From: Gymnothorax reevesii
Lineage: Eukaryota > Chordata > Actinopteri > Anguilliformes > Muraenidae
Direction of reading: 5' to 3'
Length of the DNA stretch: 64,000 nucleotides
NCBI GenBank assembly: GCA_029721435.1
Contig: CM056587.1
Coordinates: forward strand, 15,657,667 to 15,721,666
Part shown: piece after piece, positions 1 through 13,357 of the stretch
Numbering within the stretch: position 1 is the first letter of the stretch
How the letters are laid out: each line of letters begins with the position of its first letter
Program-made: the position numbers and the translations under genes
Notes under the pieces: model-generated
What the model was told of the DNA's origin: nothing
Databases searched by the model: none
Seen by the model: only the letters and a program-made list of their open reading frames with translations

Positions 1-789
1 GCATACAGTTAAAATTATAATACATAAACAGGATCCGAACAATGGCAGACATCTTTGGAAGACTGACGGGCCAGTTTTCTGAAGAAAGAGGCTACATTTA
101 CGCCAGTGGGCATACGCATTAGTGTTTGGGTTAATGTTAGGGTTACGCCCCAAAGCCAAGCATTTTCCCGCGTACATTCCATGTTCGGAGTACAATATAG
201 TTCATTGCGCTTATGCGTGCGGAATTTCGTCAATAACAAATTGGAGTACGTCTACAACTGGCGCAAAAAAAATAGCCAGTCTTTTCTAAATCAGGCTTTC
301 AGGGTTGAGCACATAAGCTGTGCGTCAGATCAGAGTGATCAGTCACACTGCCGCAGTTTCCTGTGTTGTTGCGCTGGACAGCGCGTTCGACTTGATCCCG
401 GGACAGTTCAGAGGCGCATTTGATCATCACATGAAAGTCATGAGGCCAGATGTCTGAGGTAGTCACACAGCCATTTCCCGTCATGCACCTTGGTTCATCC
501 GCTGCCCTACAGAGAACGAAGATACTTGTGCCGCAAAGCGAAGTTCCTGTTACTGATTGCTTCTGGCATCTTGTGGGCTGTTTCACAAAATATCAGGCAG
601 TTCTGTCTAACCAGAAGCAAGCAGATTATGTGGTTATTTTGTAAATGCTACCAAATAATCTGCTAAAGTATCAGACAAAGGCAAATATCCACCTCGATTA
701 GGTATGCAAGGTCTGCAGTAAATGCTCCCTGCATGCTGGAATACTCTGGTTTTTGTTTGGCTGATTAATTTATTTGCTGAATACTGTCA

Positions 790-955
790 ATGATTATGAA
801 GACTGATGATCAGGAACTGATTATGGTAAAGTGATTGCCTGCACCCATATGATGGATTTTATCTTGCAAGGATGGCTGTAATTTGATTAAATGCAAAAAA
901 AATCCAAAAGCCTCTTTGACTTGTATCTTATTTTTGCATTTTGTCAGCAGCATTA
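790..955 (+). repeat. Dispersed repeat, copy 1 of 3
   Basis: Shares an ordered series of short matches with about 4316-4500 and 7195-7375. All three run through an 'ATGGCnnnAATT' stretch into 'AATGCAaAAAATCcAAAA' and then a 'TTTGACTT/CTGACTTCC' stretch. Strongly diverged. Family not recognised; probably a non-autonomous transposon or SINE remnant. Confidence 0.45.
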
Positions 956-1389
956 TTCATCATAAGGTGGGGCTTGATTTTATTTCAGTAAGTTATTAAC
1001 ATTCCAAGGTATAAATCAAAAGAGAAGGAAATCATTGGCATATCAAACATAGCAATTTAAGGCTAAAGGTTTTAATTACAATAGGACTTGCAGACCAATT
1101 GCAAATCAGCTATTTCATAATCTTCATGAGTTCAGAGTCTGTGAAAGAGATATAAGGATTCTATGTCGTCATTAATTGTAATCTGAAAAATGCCTCATAA
1201 ATGTATTGTGGAGTATAACATCGTACCTCAGGAGTTACCATCATTTTTGACTTGTTTCATCAGCCCTCCAAGAATCAATCGCACCATGTTTACTTCAACT
1301 TTTAAGACCAGGTGAACCATGCTCAAGATGGCCGCAGTATGGGGCCAAGTGCAGAGGGGAAGTCAACGAGGGCATTAAAAACAATGATT

Positions 1390-2340
1390 AGGTTCAAGAA
1401 ACCTAATAGTTTTTAAATGACAATTTGATTTATTTAATAAAATGCCCAACTGACCCTGTGTGAAAAAGTAATCACCCCCTTTGTCACTCAATCAAATTGA
1501 AATTGTCATGGGTTTGAATCAGACCAGGCACATCTGAATTTAATTACTGGCAGTCCTGTTGAATCTAACCATCACTTAAAAATACCTTTTCCAGCAGGGT
1601 GACATGGGCTTTTCAGTGCAAACAACCCCAAACTATGTTGCAATCAACTGCTAATTAATAGGAACAAGAGGGCTTCTTTTATTTACTAAAAATGTTTTGA
1701 TGATCCTCGAGCCTTCTGGGATAAAGTTCAGCAGTCTAGCAAGTCAACGGTGCTGCCAAATCTAATGAAAAGTTAACAAGGCATTCTGCTTAAAGAATAT
1801 CAGAACAGTTGTCAAACATTGTGGTAGTGTGATGGTATGGAGATGCTTTGGTTCTTCAGGGCGTTGATGTCTCGCCAAAACTGTTCAAACCATGGATTCT
1901 GCTTTCTTCTGCAAATTCCAAAATGAGGGTGTTCAGTGATCAGGCTGTCATTCTGCAGCCTCGGGGCAATTTGGGTATATAGAAAGTCAAAATGCAGCAC
2001 AAGCATTTTGAATGGCTCAAGAGGCAAAATGAAGATTTCAGAAGCCAAGTTCAATTTTGCAGAGATGGGTGGGCCCAAATTCCTCCTCAGCAATGTAAAA
2101 TACTTCTCTCCAATGCACTTGCTGGTGCTGAAGTGGCAAATTCAGTTATTTTGACAGGGTAATCACACTATCACACTTTTTTCTTTTAGTAAATGAAATT
2201 ATCATTGTAATTCAGCATACTTTTGGTTCCTTATGTTATCTTTGTTTAAGATTACATTTAGTGCAAAAAGACCTTAAAACAATTTTAATATTAAATATGC
2301 AAAAACATTGGGAGTCAGGGGAAAATATCTTTTTAAATAC
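1390..2340 (+). mobile_element. Decayed Tc1/mariner-like DNA transposon
   Basis: A block beginning near 'CCCTGTGTGAAAAAGTAATC' (1454) and ending near 'AAACATTGGGAGTCAGGGGAA'. Around 1820-1860 the plus-strand translation contains a remnant like the Tc1 transposase motif G(G)SVMVWxCFGSSG. The downstream part (2040-2160) resembles the C-terminal end plus the 'GGGTAATCAC' inner end of the same fish family. Many stops and frameshifts, so it is non-functional. The superfamily is an inference from motif recall; exact ends are uncertain. Confidence 0.5.
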
Positions 2341-3039
2341 TTGGTAGGTGGTGAAAATTAGCTTGCTAATGTCAGTGTTCAAGAGATAACATTACCTTAC
2401 ACTTTTTACAGGAATAGAAACATTTTGTGCCCAACATCATGGAACTCAAACTATAAATTATCTGTAACAGAACCTAAATAATGACTAACCTTACTCCCCT
2501 GAAGTAACATGCTCAAGATTTGGTCACTGGTGAGCTAATTTCTTTGGCATAATGTTCAGCATTCTGTAATTCCATGCTGACCAAAAGCCAGGAAATATGG
2601 CAGACAGTGAAGGTGTGTTATTTTTGAATGACTGTTATTCAGTTCCTTCATCCATCTATCTTTGCCATACTGTCTCCAGACCTGGTCACTAAATAATATA
2701 GTATATAATAATATTTCCATCTTCCCATACTGCTAAACAATAAGAAATGCTGGTTTAAAATGACTGTGTCCAGTAATTAAACCCACCAGTAACGGCATTA
2801 AATTTAGTATTCTCCAATAAAGATCATTTTCATACTGTGGGGTTCAGGTGTTCCTTGAAATTCACTGTGTACTTACATTAGCTTTCCTCTATACTTCAGC
2901 TTGAAGTGAGAGGGGGAAAAAAAACATAGTTAATTTAAAAATACAAACTTGTAAATGTTCATGGCATGAAAGGTTTGGTACCTCAATTTTCACTTTGAAT
3001 CATGATATATGAACAGGATCCACCATATTACAAGCAACA

Positions 3040-3045
3040 TTTATT
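3040..3045 (-). terminator. Candidate polyadenylation signal of ppef2
   Basis: AATAAA on the minus strand, about 450 nt downstream of the ppef2 stop. It is the first canonical hexamer after the stop in the direction of transcription. No transcript evidence is available. Confidence 0.35.
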
Positions 3046-3297
3046 GGAAGCAGTGCGATCATATTTTTGTAGTGAGAATGTGTGTGCATTTACTAGAAAA
3101 TGGCTGTGTTAACTAAGAACAGAGGATGTGATTAGCACAGAATTTGACATTTTTTCACAGATATTATATGCCATGTAATGGTACTCCAGGATCCCTGTTG
3201 GTTTATATGAAATTTTAACTGTCAAGTATTCTATAGCAGTGCTCTAATCTGTGCATAATGGGCTTACAGTGCAATAAAATTTATAGAAACACTTTCA

Positions 3298-3495
3298 TGA
3301 AAATATTATTTTTTTCAAATGAATAAATATTGGGACTTTGATGGACTTAGCTGTCATGAAAGTGGCTTCTCGTGACTTTAATTTTGATTCAGTTCTCGTT
3401 GGATCAGTTTTGATTGACTTAGCATGTTGATTGGTTTCTTTGAGTGACTCAGTCTTCATGAGATCAGCTTTTAGTGACTTCTTCTTTGTCCGCGG
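3298..3495 (-). other. In-frame open stretch after the ppef2 stop codon
   Basis: Directly after the ppef2 TGA (3496-3498) the same frame stays open for 66 codons to the next TGA at 3295-3297. The translation is rich in Lys, Ser and Thr. It contains two related blocks of about 20 residues starting KSLKAD and KSIKTD, and a third start KSIKVP. At DNA level, 3421-3480 and 3361-3420 align as a diverged tandem of about 60 bp. It may be lost C-terminal coding sequence, a readthrough extension, or chance. No readthrough-promoting CTA follows the stop (the next codon is CCG). Confidence 0.45.
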
Positions 3496-6400
3496 TCACT
3501 CCTGCAGCTGGTCCTTGCTGTCGAGTCGATGCACCACCCTAAAAGCCTCCAGGAACTCGTTGAAGTCGATGCTGCCATCCTTGTTGAAGTCGATGCTGCG
3601 GGCCAGATCGTCGATGACGCTGTCCTCCACCGCCACTCTCAGGTGTGAGCTGAACAGTTTCCAGGTCTGACGGAACTCCTCGATAGAGATGAGACCTTAG
3701 AGGGGCGGAGATAAAGAGGGCACGGCACCAGGGGAAGATTGAATGAGCATACGGATAGAACCAGTGTTGTGCTGTCAGAGGTTAATACAGCCTTCTGTAA
3801 CCTCACATTTAAACACGTGATTGCCCGCGCGCTGCTCCCATTTAAGTTTCAATGATTAACTGTGATGGCTGTTAGAAATTGGATGCCAAAAGCAGCGGCC
3901 AGAAATAAAAGGCAAAAACCGAAGTGTGCTGAGAGACTTAAACAGACTGAAAATGCGAGACCCGCGCTACCAACGGACCTGGACGCCATCCGAGGTTGAA
4001 AAATAGGCGAGCTCGAAGATGCCAAAAGAAAAGGGAAAAATAAAACAAAGATTCCCTCTCTGTCTATAACTAGGCCTCAAATATGCAACTAAGCCCTGAA
4101 CAGTGCTCTGTCTCAAGCCCTTACCGGCTAAAGCGCAGAAATGACGCTGACACTCTAGCAAAGGACGGGAGGCGAAACTGGAGCTTAAATAGAGTCCGGA
4201 CAACGCCTCCAATTAATGCCAGCTAGCCCAGGAATCCGATTGGGAGCAAAAAGATATCGTCCCGGACGAGAGCAACGAAAAGAGCTCCCAAAGCTTCTAA
4301 ACCATGACAATTAACAATCAAATAATTAATCTACCAGATAATCAAGACCAATACATGGCCTTTAATGTGGCCAATAATGATCAAGGAATGATAATGACAA
4401 AGCCTATTTGCTTTATGGTATTTTTTTGGATGTGGCATTGTAGGGATGGCAACAATTCAATTAATGCAAAAATCTAAAACATACTCTGACCTCCGTTTCT
4501 CCTTTTAGCCTCAATCATGTGATGCTATGTAAAATAAAAAGACATTGTCATCAATATCCCCTACCACCTTTGCTTTTGAACCTAATCAAGGTCATGGCTG
4601 CTAACATGCACACATGAAATTTCAGTTATCTGGGAAAACTGATCTCAGAAAAATCTTGGCCTTCGTATGCAGACGGACGGACATTCTGATGGCAGAACTA
4701 TAGACAGACACACAAAATCCACTGCAATATCCCCCCACTCCACTTTGTGGCAGGGAATAAGTAATGAAATCAAAAATAAAAAAATTAATCCTAACAATGT
4801 GTCTTAGCAACTGTTGCTAATCAGAAAAGGTAAATTGTGGCACGTTTTGGTAACTAAGCATCGAAAGATGAAGTCCTTACGGTGGTGGGGCAAACAGCCA
4901 TTGACAGGTCTAACCCCACATTCACCCAAATGGTATATAGCAGCTTTAATTTTCTGAAGCGCAAGACCCAAATATGATACCTGACTAAGTGAAGTTGGTA
5001 CTGAAATAGCAACTGTTTTATCAAATTGACACAGTTCACTATGATTACAATTATTTAGCTGAAGCTTTCATCCAAAGTGGCTCACAGTGGAGTAGGCTAA
5101 GCATGAGGAATCCCCAATGCCCTCTGGAGTGATGTAGGAGTGAGGGCCTTGGTCAAGCACTACACTGGAGCTTGAAACACCTACCTTCTGCGACCTAGTT
5201 AAGCAATTAGACCACTCCAGAGCCCAGCCCCCCATGGCACCTACAAAGGTTCAGCTCGCATGGAAAAATAATATCAATGCACATGGTGACTGGTTAAAAG
5301 AGTAAATATATATGGCATTACTCACCTGAATGGTCTTTGTCAATGATATTGAAAATGATCTCGAGATCAGTGCGATACCGATACAACGTCTCTGCCAGGT
5401 TTGGGGTAACCTGTAAACCAGGTTGGAGCAGGGAAAGTAATTGCTCAAGAGTCAACCGCAATCAAGTAATCCATTTAAGTCAAGAGGAAAACATCTAAAC
5501 GTGTGCATCTTATTTGAAAATGAACTGAATTTACTCCTATGGAAATCAAATATCAGTAATGAATATGTTTTAAAACTAAATTTCGGTAATTGGAGCAAAT
5601 TAATATGGTGGAATTTTAATTGCTGAACTGGAAATTGACACCTGTGCACCCTGACCTGGGGAGGTGGTCGGTACGGGTGGATGTTCTCGAAGCAGGATAG
5701 GTAATCCACATTACCCCCCGGGGACAGGCGAGCCAAACGAGGCCGGAGAGTGCGCCAGGGGAGGTCCAACCTGACTACAGACTCCATCGCCTGAGCCCAG
5801 TCACTTGGAGAGATAGCACCTGGGGGCAAAGGTCACAAGTAAAACACTTGTACAGTCAGGCCCATAAGTAATTGAACAGTAATACAATTTTCATCATAAA
5901 CAATTGGATCACTCATAACAAACTCTGTTCCTGCAGCTCTACCCTCCAGTTGGTTTTCTCTCCAACCCCAATTTGACCCACCTGAAACTACAAATTACCA
6001 GCTCCCTTGCTGTGTGATGTGATGCACTTTGTTAGGGTTTGGGTAAAAGCCAACATGGCACAGCAGATCTCCTGAAACAGAGCTTAGAAGCATTACTCTA
6101 GCTCTTGAAAGAGATGTGCTTTACTGGCGTTGGATCTGCGTTGATCTGCTGAATAGTTGAGTCAGTCGTGGCAAATTAAGGTTGAAACGAAAACATCTCC
6201 ATCACCAGAATAAGGTTTCAAGACCTCTGTTCCAGATTGAGGGACTGCTCACCAGTGTTGCTGAGGTCATACTGCTGAAAAGTGGCCATGAGCTCGGAGC
6301 GATGGGCAAACAGCTTCTCCTGCAGGGCCTTCAGGGCAGAATCTTCAGCAGCACTTACCCTGTGGACACAAACGTACTCGAGTGGAGGTCATCATTCAAA

Positions 6401-9400
6401 CTCTTGGGAGTAAAAAAACACCATCTCCAATTAGGCTCAGGTCCATTAGTATTGACAATAGACAGCAATTTGTTACATAAGACTGTAGAATTGGACAAAA
6501 AACATAGCCATCTGCAAAAATATTAGAATTTTTTTCCTCCAAAAGGAGAATCCGAAAACAGGGAAATGCGAATGTTCTCTGAAAGATATTGATGGCAATA
6601 ATGAAAACATTCACACAGACTAGCACAAATCCACATAACCACACAAACCTCTGGTGAAGAGTGAGCTTCCTGGTGCAACGGCTGACTTGGTGCTGGAAGA
6701 ACCGCGGGACGAGGTCGGGCCCCAGTCTCACGTAGGCCCCTCGGTTGCTCCCCTCCTCATAGTAGTTGGAAGCGGAGAAAATTGTGATCACCTGTAAGTC
6801 ACAGAGCACAGTGAGCTGAGGCATGATTGGCTGAGGCAGCACTGTGGGCGTATCCTGCCGTTGGCTCCTGTTAGCGACCCACCTGGCCGTCGTGGCAGAG
6901 CTCGTATCCCTCCTGCTTGCACTGGTGGGACCGGATCAGCAGACTGAGCCCATATCTCTGGAGAAGGGTGCGGGTCACATCCGGCCCAAAGTAGCACCCG
7001 CCCCCCCGGAAAGTGTTGGGTGTGCACCCGTCCTGGATTTTTGGGTCACTCCACAGCAAGTCCACGACCTTCGGAACGCACAAGCACCGCAAAAGCCAGT
7101 TGCATGCTGTGTGATATTTAGAAGGCCTGAAGTAACGTCACCTTTGACTGCATAACTGCTCTCATCGAGTTCCCTTATAAGTTTGCCTGTTTAACAATCA
7201 AACATTTGATTCATTGAGTAATGAAGACCAATAAATAGCCAACTAGAATTAAAGAAATTATAATTACAAAGCGATTGCTCATCAGATACATTTATGTAAT
7301 TAATGGGACATTGTAAGCATGGCAATCATTCGAAGAAATGCAGAAAATCCAAAACTTTTCCTGACTTCCATCACCCATTTTACCATTTTTTTCAGCAGAG
7401 TGAATAATACAATAACGATGGAAATCAGCATAAGTTTTGGATTTTAGCATTTATTTGAAGGATTGCCAAACTTATGATGTCATTCCTCTGCCTGTTGTGA
7501 GTAACAACACCCTTAAGCCGTGACTTTATTCGCAATATTGTAGGGACCCTCGTACCTTCATGCTTAATAAGCCGTGCTGCACAGTAATTTTGGCAAATCA
7601 GTGTGTTTCGTGAGCTTTATGAGTTCATACTATTCAAGAGACATATTTACATTTTACATTGTCATTTATATGCGGAAGAAAAGTAACTTTGTGATGCAAT
7701 GTACACTAGCTTAATGCCATCGATAATAAATTTAACAAATGTTCTACCAATTAGACTTCAAAACAGTTGTTCATGAGGCCAAGTGAACAGCAGCATGATT
7801 GGGTACTTAAGCATTGAAAGGCGAGGTTACCAAGGGCCTTTGATACTGCAGATGGGCAGCCAGTCCATTCAACACAAATACAGATGGAACAACCTCAGTG
7901 CTTTCGTATTGCCAGATATTTTACTTGCAAGACATCGATCTCACAGCCTTTAAGCTGCAGGCCTTGTTTGCTAATGCACAATTTTGCCATTCAAGTCTGT
8001 GCGACTGTTTTGTTGACCCTTAATGCCTTGAAGAGTTGGGTTTTTTTTTTCAGAATGTACTTATTTTTTTCAAATTTCAGAGTCAGTGTTTGAGAACTCC
8101 ATAACTTTCAGATAGCAGCATTGAATATCTGACATGAGACATGAGAGTGACATCACCAAGAGAATATCCAGGTGACAATATTTGAATTTTATTTGGGAAT
8201 GACACATTAGAGCATGGGTCTCCAAGCCGTTTCCTGGAGGGCTACCACCCAATAGGTTTTCACACTAACCCAGACTCAACACTCGACTTTGGCTAATCAG
8301 TAGTTTACAAGATCTTCAACTAGGAAATGAGGTGTGCTTTGCATTGGTTGGAGAGAAAACCTTCAGGATGACAGCCCTCCAGGAACAGGGTGGAAGACCC
8401 CTGCCTTTGAGGATTCAGAGAGAGAGAGTCTGTGCTTCATACGTGACAAGAGTGTCATGACCATGAGAATATCCAGGTGAGAATATTATAATTGCCTTTG
8501 AGAACTGAAATCTTACAGGATTCAGAGGGAGGGAGTCTCTGCTGCTACTGCTCTCACCTGTTTCCACTCCTCCTCCTCAGTGGGCTGCGTATCCGTGGAG
8601 ACGGAGTCCAGGCAGGGCAGGTAGGTGGAGTGGGAGGGGCTCAGAACACTGAAGGAAGGTCTGGGGCGGGAATGGGAGGAAATCCGGGGAGAACACAGCG
8701 AGGACAAGGATGATGATGAGGATGAGGACGATGATGAAGAGGAGGTAGAGGACCGGCTGCTGTCCGTCCTCAGCCGTCTCCTCTTCGCCGAGCCCCTCCT
8801 CCTGCTCCGCAGCACACCTTTCGCTGGACTGTCACACCTGGTCACCATGACGCTATCAATGGACCGTCTAGGCAGCCTGAGGGCGGATTTCACCTTAACA
8901 GCAAAAGCAGGTGTGATCTGTAAGCTTAGCACTCACACAACCAGCCAATAAGACCCCTAGAACATGCACCAGCCAGTCAATGGCCACAGTACTCATTCAA
9001 AAGCCAATCAGAGGCCACAGCATTCTCACACAAGCCAATTAGTGGTCACAGCATTCACAAAGAAGTCAATCTGTGGCCACAGTGCTCTCTCTCAAGCCAC
9101 TCAGTGGCCACAGCGCTCTCACTCAAGCTACACTTTTATTAAGTGCCTGAATTTAACAGTTAAATGAACACATTGTCTCCTTGCGATTTTAACTGTAAGT
9201 AGGGTCCTGCACGCATTTAAGAGTGGTTTACAGTTAACATACACAGAACCTCTCTTATAAACTGATTGTAAAATTACAGTTGAAATAACTTGCAAAAAAG
9301 TGCCAGTTAAAATAAATGGCAAAAAAGGTGCCAGTTTTAAACAGTGTAATCAGTGGCTGCAGCACCCTCACACAAGCCAATCAGAGGCCACAGCACTCAA

Positions 9401-12400
9401 TCATTGCCCAGAGTATTATCACGCCAGCCAATAAATGGCTAGGTTTTTCTTGATGTCTAAATTTTACTGAATGAAATTTCAAACAAATTTCTAATGATCA
9501 TATTCAAAAGATGTCTCTCATACATGAATATGCAGCTTAAAGTCCTATGTCTGCCAGAAACACCCTTAGTTTAGGAAAATAGAAGCTTCACATAAGCTAC
9601 CTTCAAGTTTCAACAGCGACTTATCCATAAATCAAACCGTGGCAGAGTTTTTCTATTTCAAAGAATAGCGAGGAGGGTGTTTCCATTTAAGTTATTGTCA
9701 ATCATTCAGTTCACCCTGCTTAAAACGAACGAAAGAATAACTTACCAATTATGGGTTGCACCCCATGATGCAACATTACCCATTTCAAATTTATTCAAAA
9801 GTAAATCATCGCCGTTACCCATTTAAATGCCAAGTGGACATTAGCATGATGTCCCTCACCTTGTGTCTTTCTATAGACTCCAGGAAGTTGAGGTCAGTCA
9901 TGTCAGATATTCCACCGTGTACAATAAGCACTTTGTTGTCAATCACCGTTGCCACAGGCAACAAGCTAAAGACATCCTGCAGCAACTGCAAAATATCCCT
10001 GCCATGGGTCTGCAGGGGAGACAAAAGTATCATCAAATTCTGCAATGATGAATGGACAGCCCTGCATGCCTATACAAAGTAATCAAGTCTAACTTTAATC
10101 TTTAAAATGGGGGTACTCATATTAATGTCTTGTGGGTTGCAGTTTTAGATGGCTGCCCCACCCATGCTCTATACCCTTGATTTCATAAAGGCAATTATTT
10201 CATAAACCATCCAAACATCCATTATTTAAACTGCTTCCTCCTCATCAGAGTTGCAGGGGAGCTAAACCCTATCCCAGCTGACTATGGCTGAAAGGCAGGG
10301 ACACACCATGGACAGCTTGCTTATCCATTGCGAGGCTCACACACTTTTCACACTTATGGACAATTTATCGAATACGCGAAGAACATACAAACCCACACAG
10401 GAAGGCTACAGGCTGGATTCAAAACCACAACCATCCTTCTGTGTGGCAATAGCGCTACTTCTTAGACAAAAGTGATTCAATAATTAGTGAAAGTAGGAGG
10501 TACACAGCATGGATTGAGGACAAACTGCCCCTGCAAACACTGTGGCACTTAGAACTTGGCCTTGCTCAAAAGCGTGCACATTTTTTGAAATCACTGAATT
10601 ATAAAAAGGAAATAAAGTGAAAAGATGCATATTAGGACACACTCTCTTTACCTTGTACTTCTGCATAACTTCTTTTGTAAATCCATATCTGAAAGAGGTG
10701 GTTGATTTTCATCAGACAGACACAAGTGTGAGGTTACATCCAAACACAGACATGAGAAATTGAGATGAGCAGGTGACCTGTAGACCTGAAGTTGATAATG
10801 CGGCACGGGTGTTATAATGTGAGTGGATCCCCAGGAGATTTGTGATGTGGTCTATACAGTTGTCATAAGACGCATGATGTTCCTGAGATTAATGGTGTGA
10901 TCTGTGCAGCTGTTTATAAGGCAGAGATGTACCTGAGATATAATGTGTGATCTGTACAGTCGTTTATGAGGCATTGATGCACTTGAGATTTAAAGTTGGA
11001 TCTGTTCCGTTGTTATAAGGTGAGTCATGCCCTTGAGATTCATAGTGTGATCTGAACAGGCATTATGAGGTGACGATGTACCTGAGATTCATGATGTGGT
11101 CCTCGTGATTCCCCCGGTTCAGGTGCATGTGGTCTGGGTAGAGCAGCATGAAGGCGAACAGAATAATGATAATCTCCACAGAATTCTTCCCTCGGTCTAC
11201 GAAGTCTCCATTGAATACGTATGGGTTGTTGGTTGATGGAAGCCCATTCTGAGAGCATTGTAGAAAAGAATTACGCTGTCTCAGAGTGGCATAGCTTGCT
11301 TGAGATTAGTTCTCAGTACAGTCGTATGAAACACCCGGGCAAGTGAGTTTCAGGTCTCATTTGATTTATGCATTTGGGTTTGGAAGGAAAAATCCTCCCC
11401 TCATTTCGGCCTTTAGTAAGCCATCACAAGGGATACACTCATAAATCTATTACAAAAGCATATCATTTTTGAAAATCAAATACCAGAGCCTTGCTTAAAA
11501 CAAATTAAGCTTTCGTGAAAGTTCAGTCAGGAAGACTCCTTTCGCATGCTTCAGCCAGTAGTTTCATTCGATCTGCTTTCACTGTCATGCCATTAATTCC
11601 AGCTGTGATCATGTGGCGCTATAAAATGAGACATCAGCCGTGCTGTCACCTGATCACACCTACCCAGTACCAGTGCAATACAACCACATTGTCAGCCTAT
11701 TATCTTGCCGCTGTCTTTTTAAATATGATTCTCTTTCCCCCTTTGGTACGTTCATGCTGCTGTTATGAATACCTTCCACCTCCACATCACCACCCAGTCC
11801 AAGCAAATTCATTAGCTTCATCATTCACCATCCTCGCCAGTCTAACAGTCAGCAAAGTCATCAGACACCACCAACACCAGTATCTGGACTCCTCGGGGGG
11901 ATTTATCTTGCTGTGGCTCGGGGCAAAGGATCCCCAATTACAAAATATCCTGTCGAGTACTTGAGCCAAAGACTTTGTTAAGGCTATCATCGCATCTGTT
12001 AATCTGTGCAATCTAATCGTGGACAGTATGCCCATGTATGCCATGAACAATAAAATACCCTTGAGCATCATATGGTTATTTATCTATATTACAAGCAGTA
12101 ATATAACAGGTAATATTTTAAGCAGATCAAATTTCATCAAATCCGTAAGCTCCAAATTTGGTTGCGGAAAACAAACATTCAAAATTCTTGAAAAATGATT
12201 TGCTTGAACTTAATAACATGAGCAAAACACAAAACCGGTTTGAAATTCATTCTTCATGCGACACATGGATATCTGTCAAAATGTGGCATAAGAGAATAAA
12301 TAAAGAATAGGATCTCTAAATATGAATGCACCTAATTAGGATAATTAGTTATAATTGCAATTCTGGATTGAATGAAAACCAGCATACATGGGGGGGGCAG

Positions 12401-13222
12401 GGCCAAGTTTGGGGACCACAGGTCTAAGCAGTAAAGTTTCCAGCTTAAGACATTTACAAAAAATGTAGTTTTCAGTTTCATTCACGGTAGTTTAAGCCCT
12501 CGTCTGCAGGTAGACGGGTATTTTTGAAAACAGCATTTTTTATGCATCTCTGTCTTTTGTCCATTCACAGTGTTATCAGTCTCTGAAAATGGACCTTTCA
12601 GAAAACGCATTCAAGAATGAAGATTTTTGCTAAATACAAATATATATGAGAAATATAAGAAAACAGAGTTTTTCACCTGACAACAGAGTGTGACTGCATG
12701 ATAGCGAGTTTTAAGAATTCTGATTGGCCTACAAGACCTTAGTGAATGCAATGCGGCTCCTTTTCTCCCGCTCGTCAGGAATAATGTATTCCTTTGTGAA
12801 ACTGCTTGTCTTAGCAGATGTCAGAGACAGCCCTCCATTGTAAGGTAATGCAGGCTTACCTTGTAGAAGATGAGGAGAAGATCATCAAGACTTCCATGCA
12901 GATCTCCTGAATAAGGCAGAGGAAGAATGATGCTGCAGTATATCTCAAATTTAAAATTTCATGATCATGGACTGTAAAAATATGTATACTAAAGTTAAAC
13001 GATAATTTGCTGCAGTGGTATCAGAAGTAGTTTCTAGATGGTTGTAAGCTGTTCCCTCAGCAACAAAATGGAGGCGTGATTAGCATTACAGGATCTGAGT
13101 AGTAGCGCTACTCATCTGGAAAACACAGATTCACCTGGGAGGGTAAATTTCTACGTAAGCATGTTTACACATGAGTTTGTTTGTGCGTATCTGCTTGGAT
13201 GCATTTAAGCACTCAAGTGTGT

Positions 13223-13265
<43 letters not shown>

Positions 13266-13325
13266 CATAGATGTAAGCATATTGATGTATATGTCTATTT
13301 ACTTATGAGTGTGTGAGTGATTGCA

Positions 13326-13357
<32 letters not shown>

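Larger units (their letters stand above)
1..3039. other. Intergenic stretch at the left edge, no gene recognised
   Basis: AT-rich sequence with only short open frames of no recognisable family. It holds a decayed Tc1-like DNA transposon (about 1390-2340) and one copy of a dispersed repeat (about 790-955) that recurs in two ppef2 introns. Nothing else could be supported. Confidence 0.6.

Noticed and set aside
299..644. Overlapping open frames of 60-105 codons at the left edge
   Set aside because: Short, mutually overlapping on both strands, with no homologue recognised and no splice context.
11515..12071. Overlapping frames of 149 codons (plus) and 94 codons (minus) in ppef2 intron 6
   Set aside because: No family similarity, no splice or start context, and they lie within an intron; probably chance or old transposon sequence.
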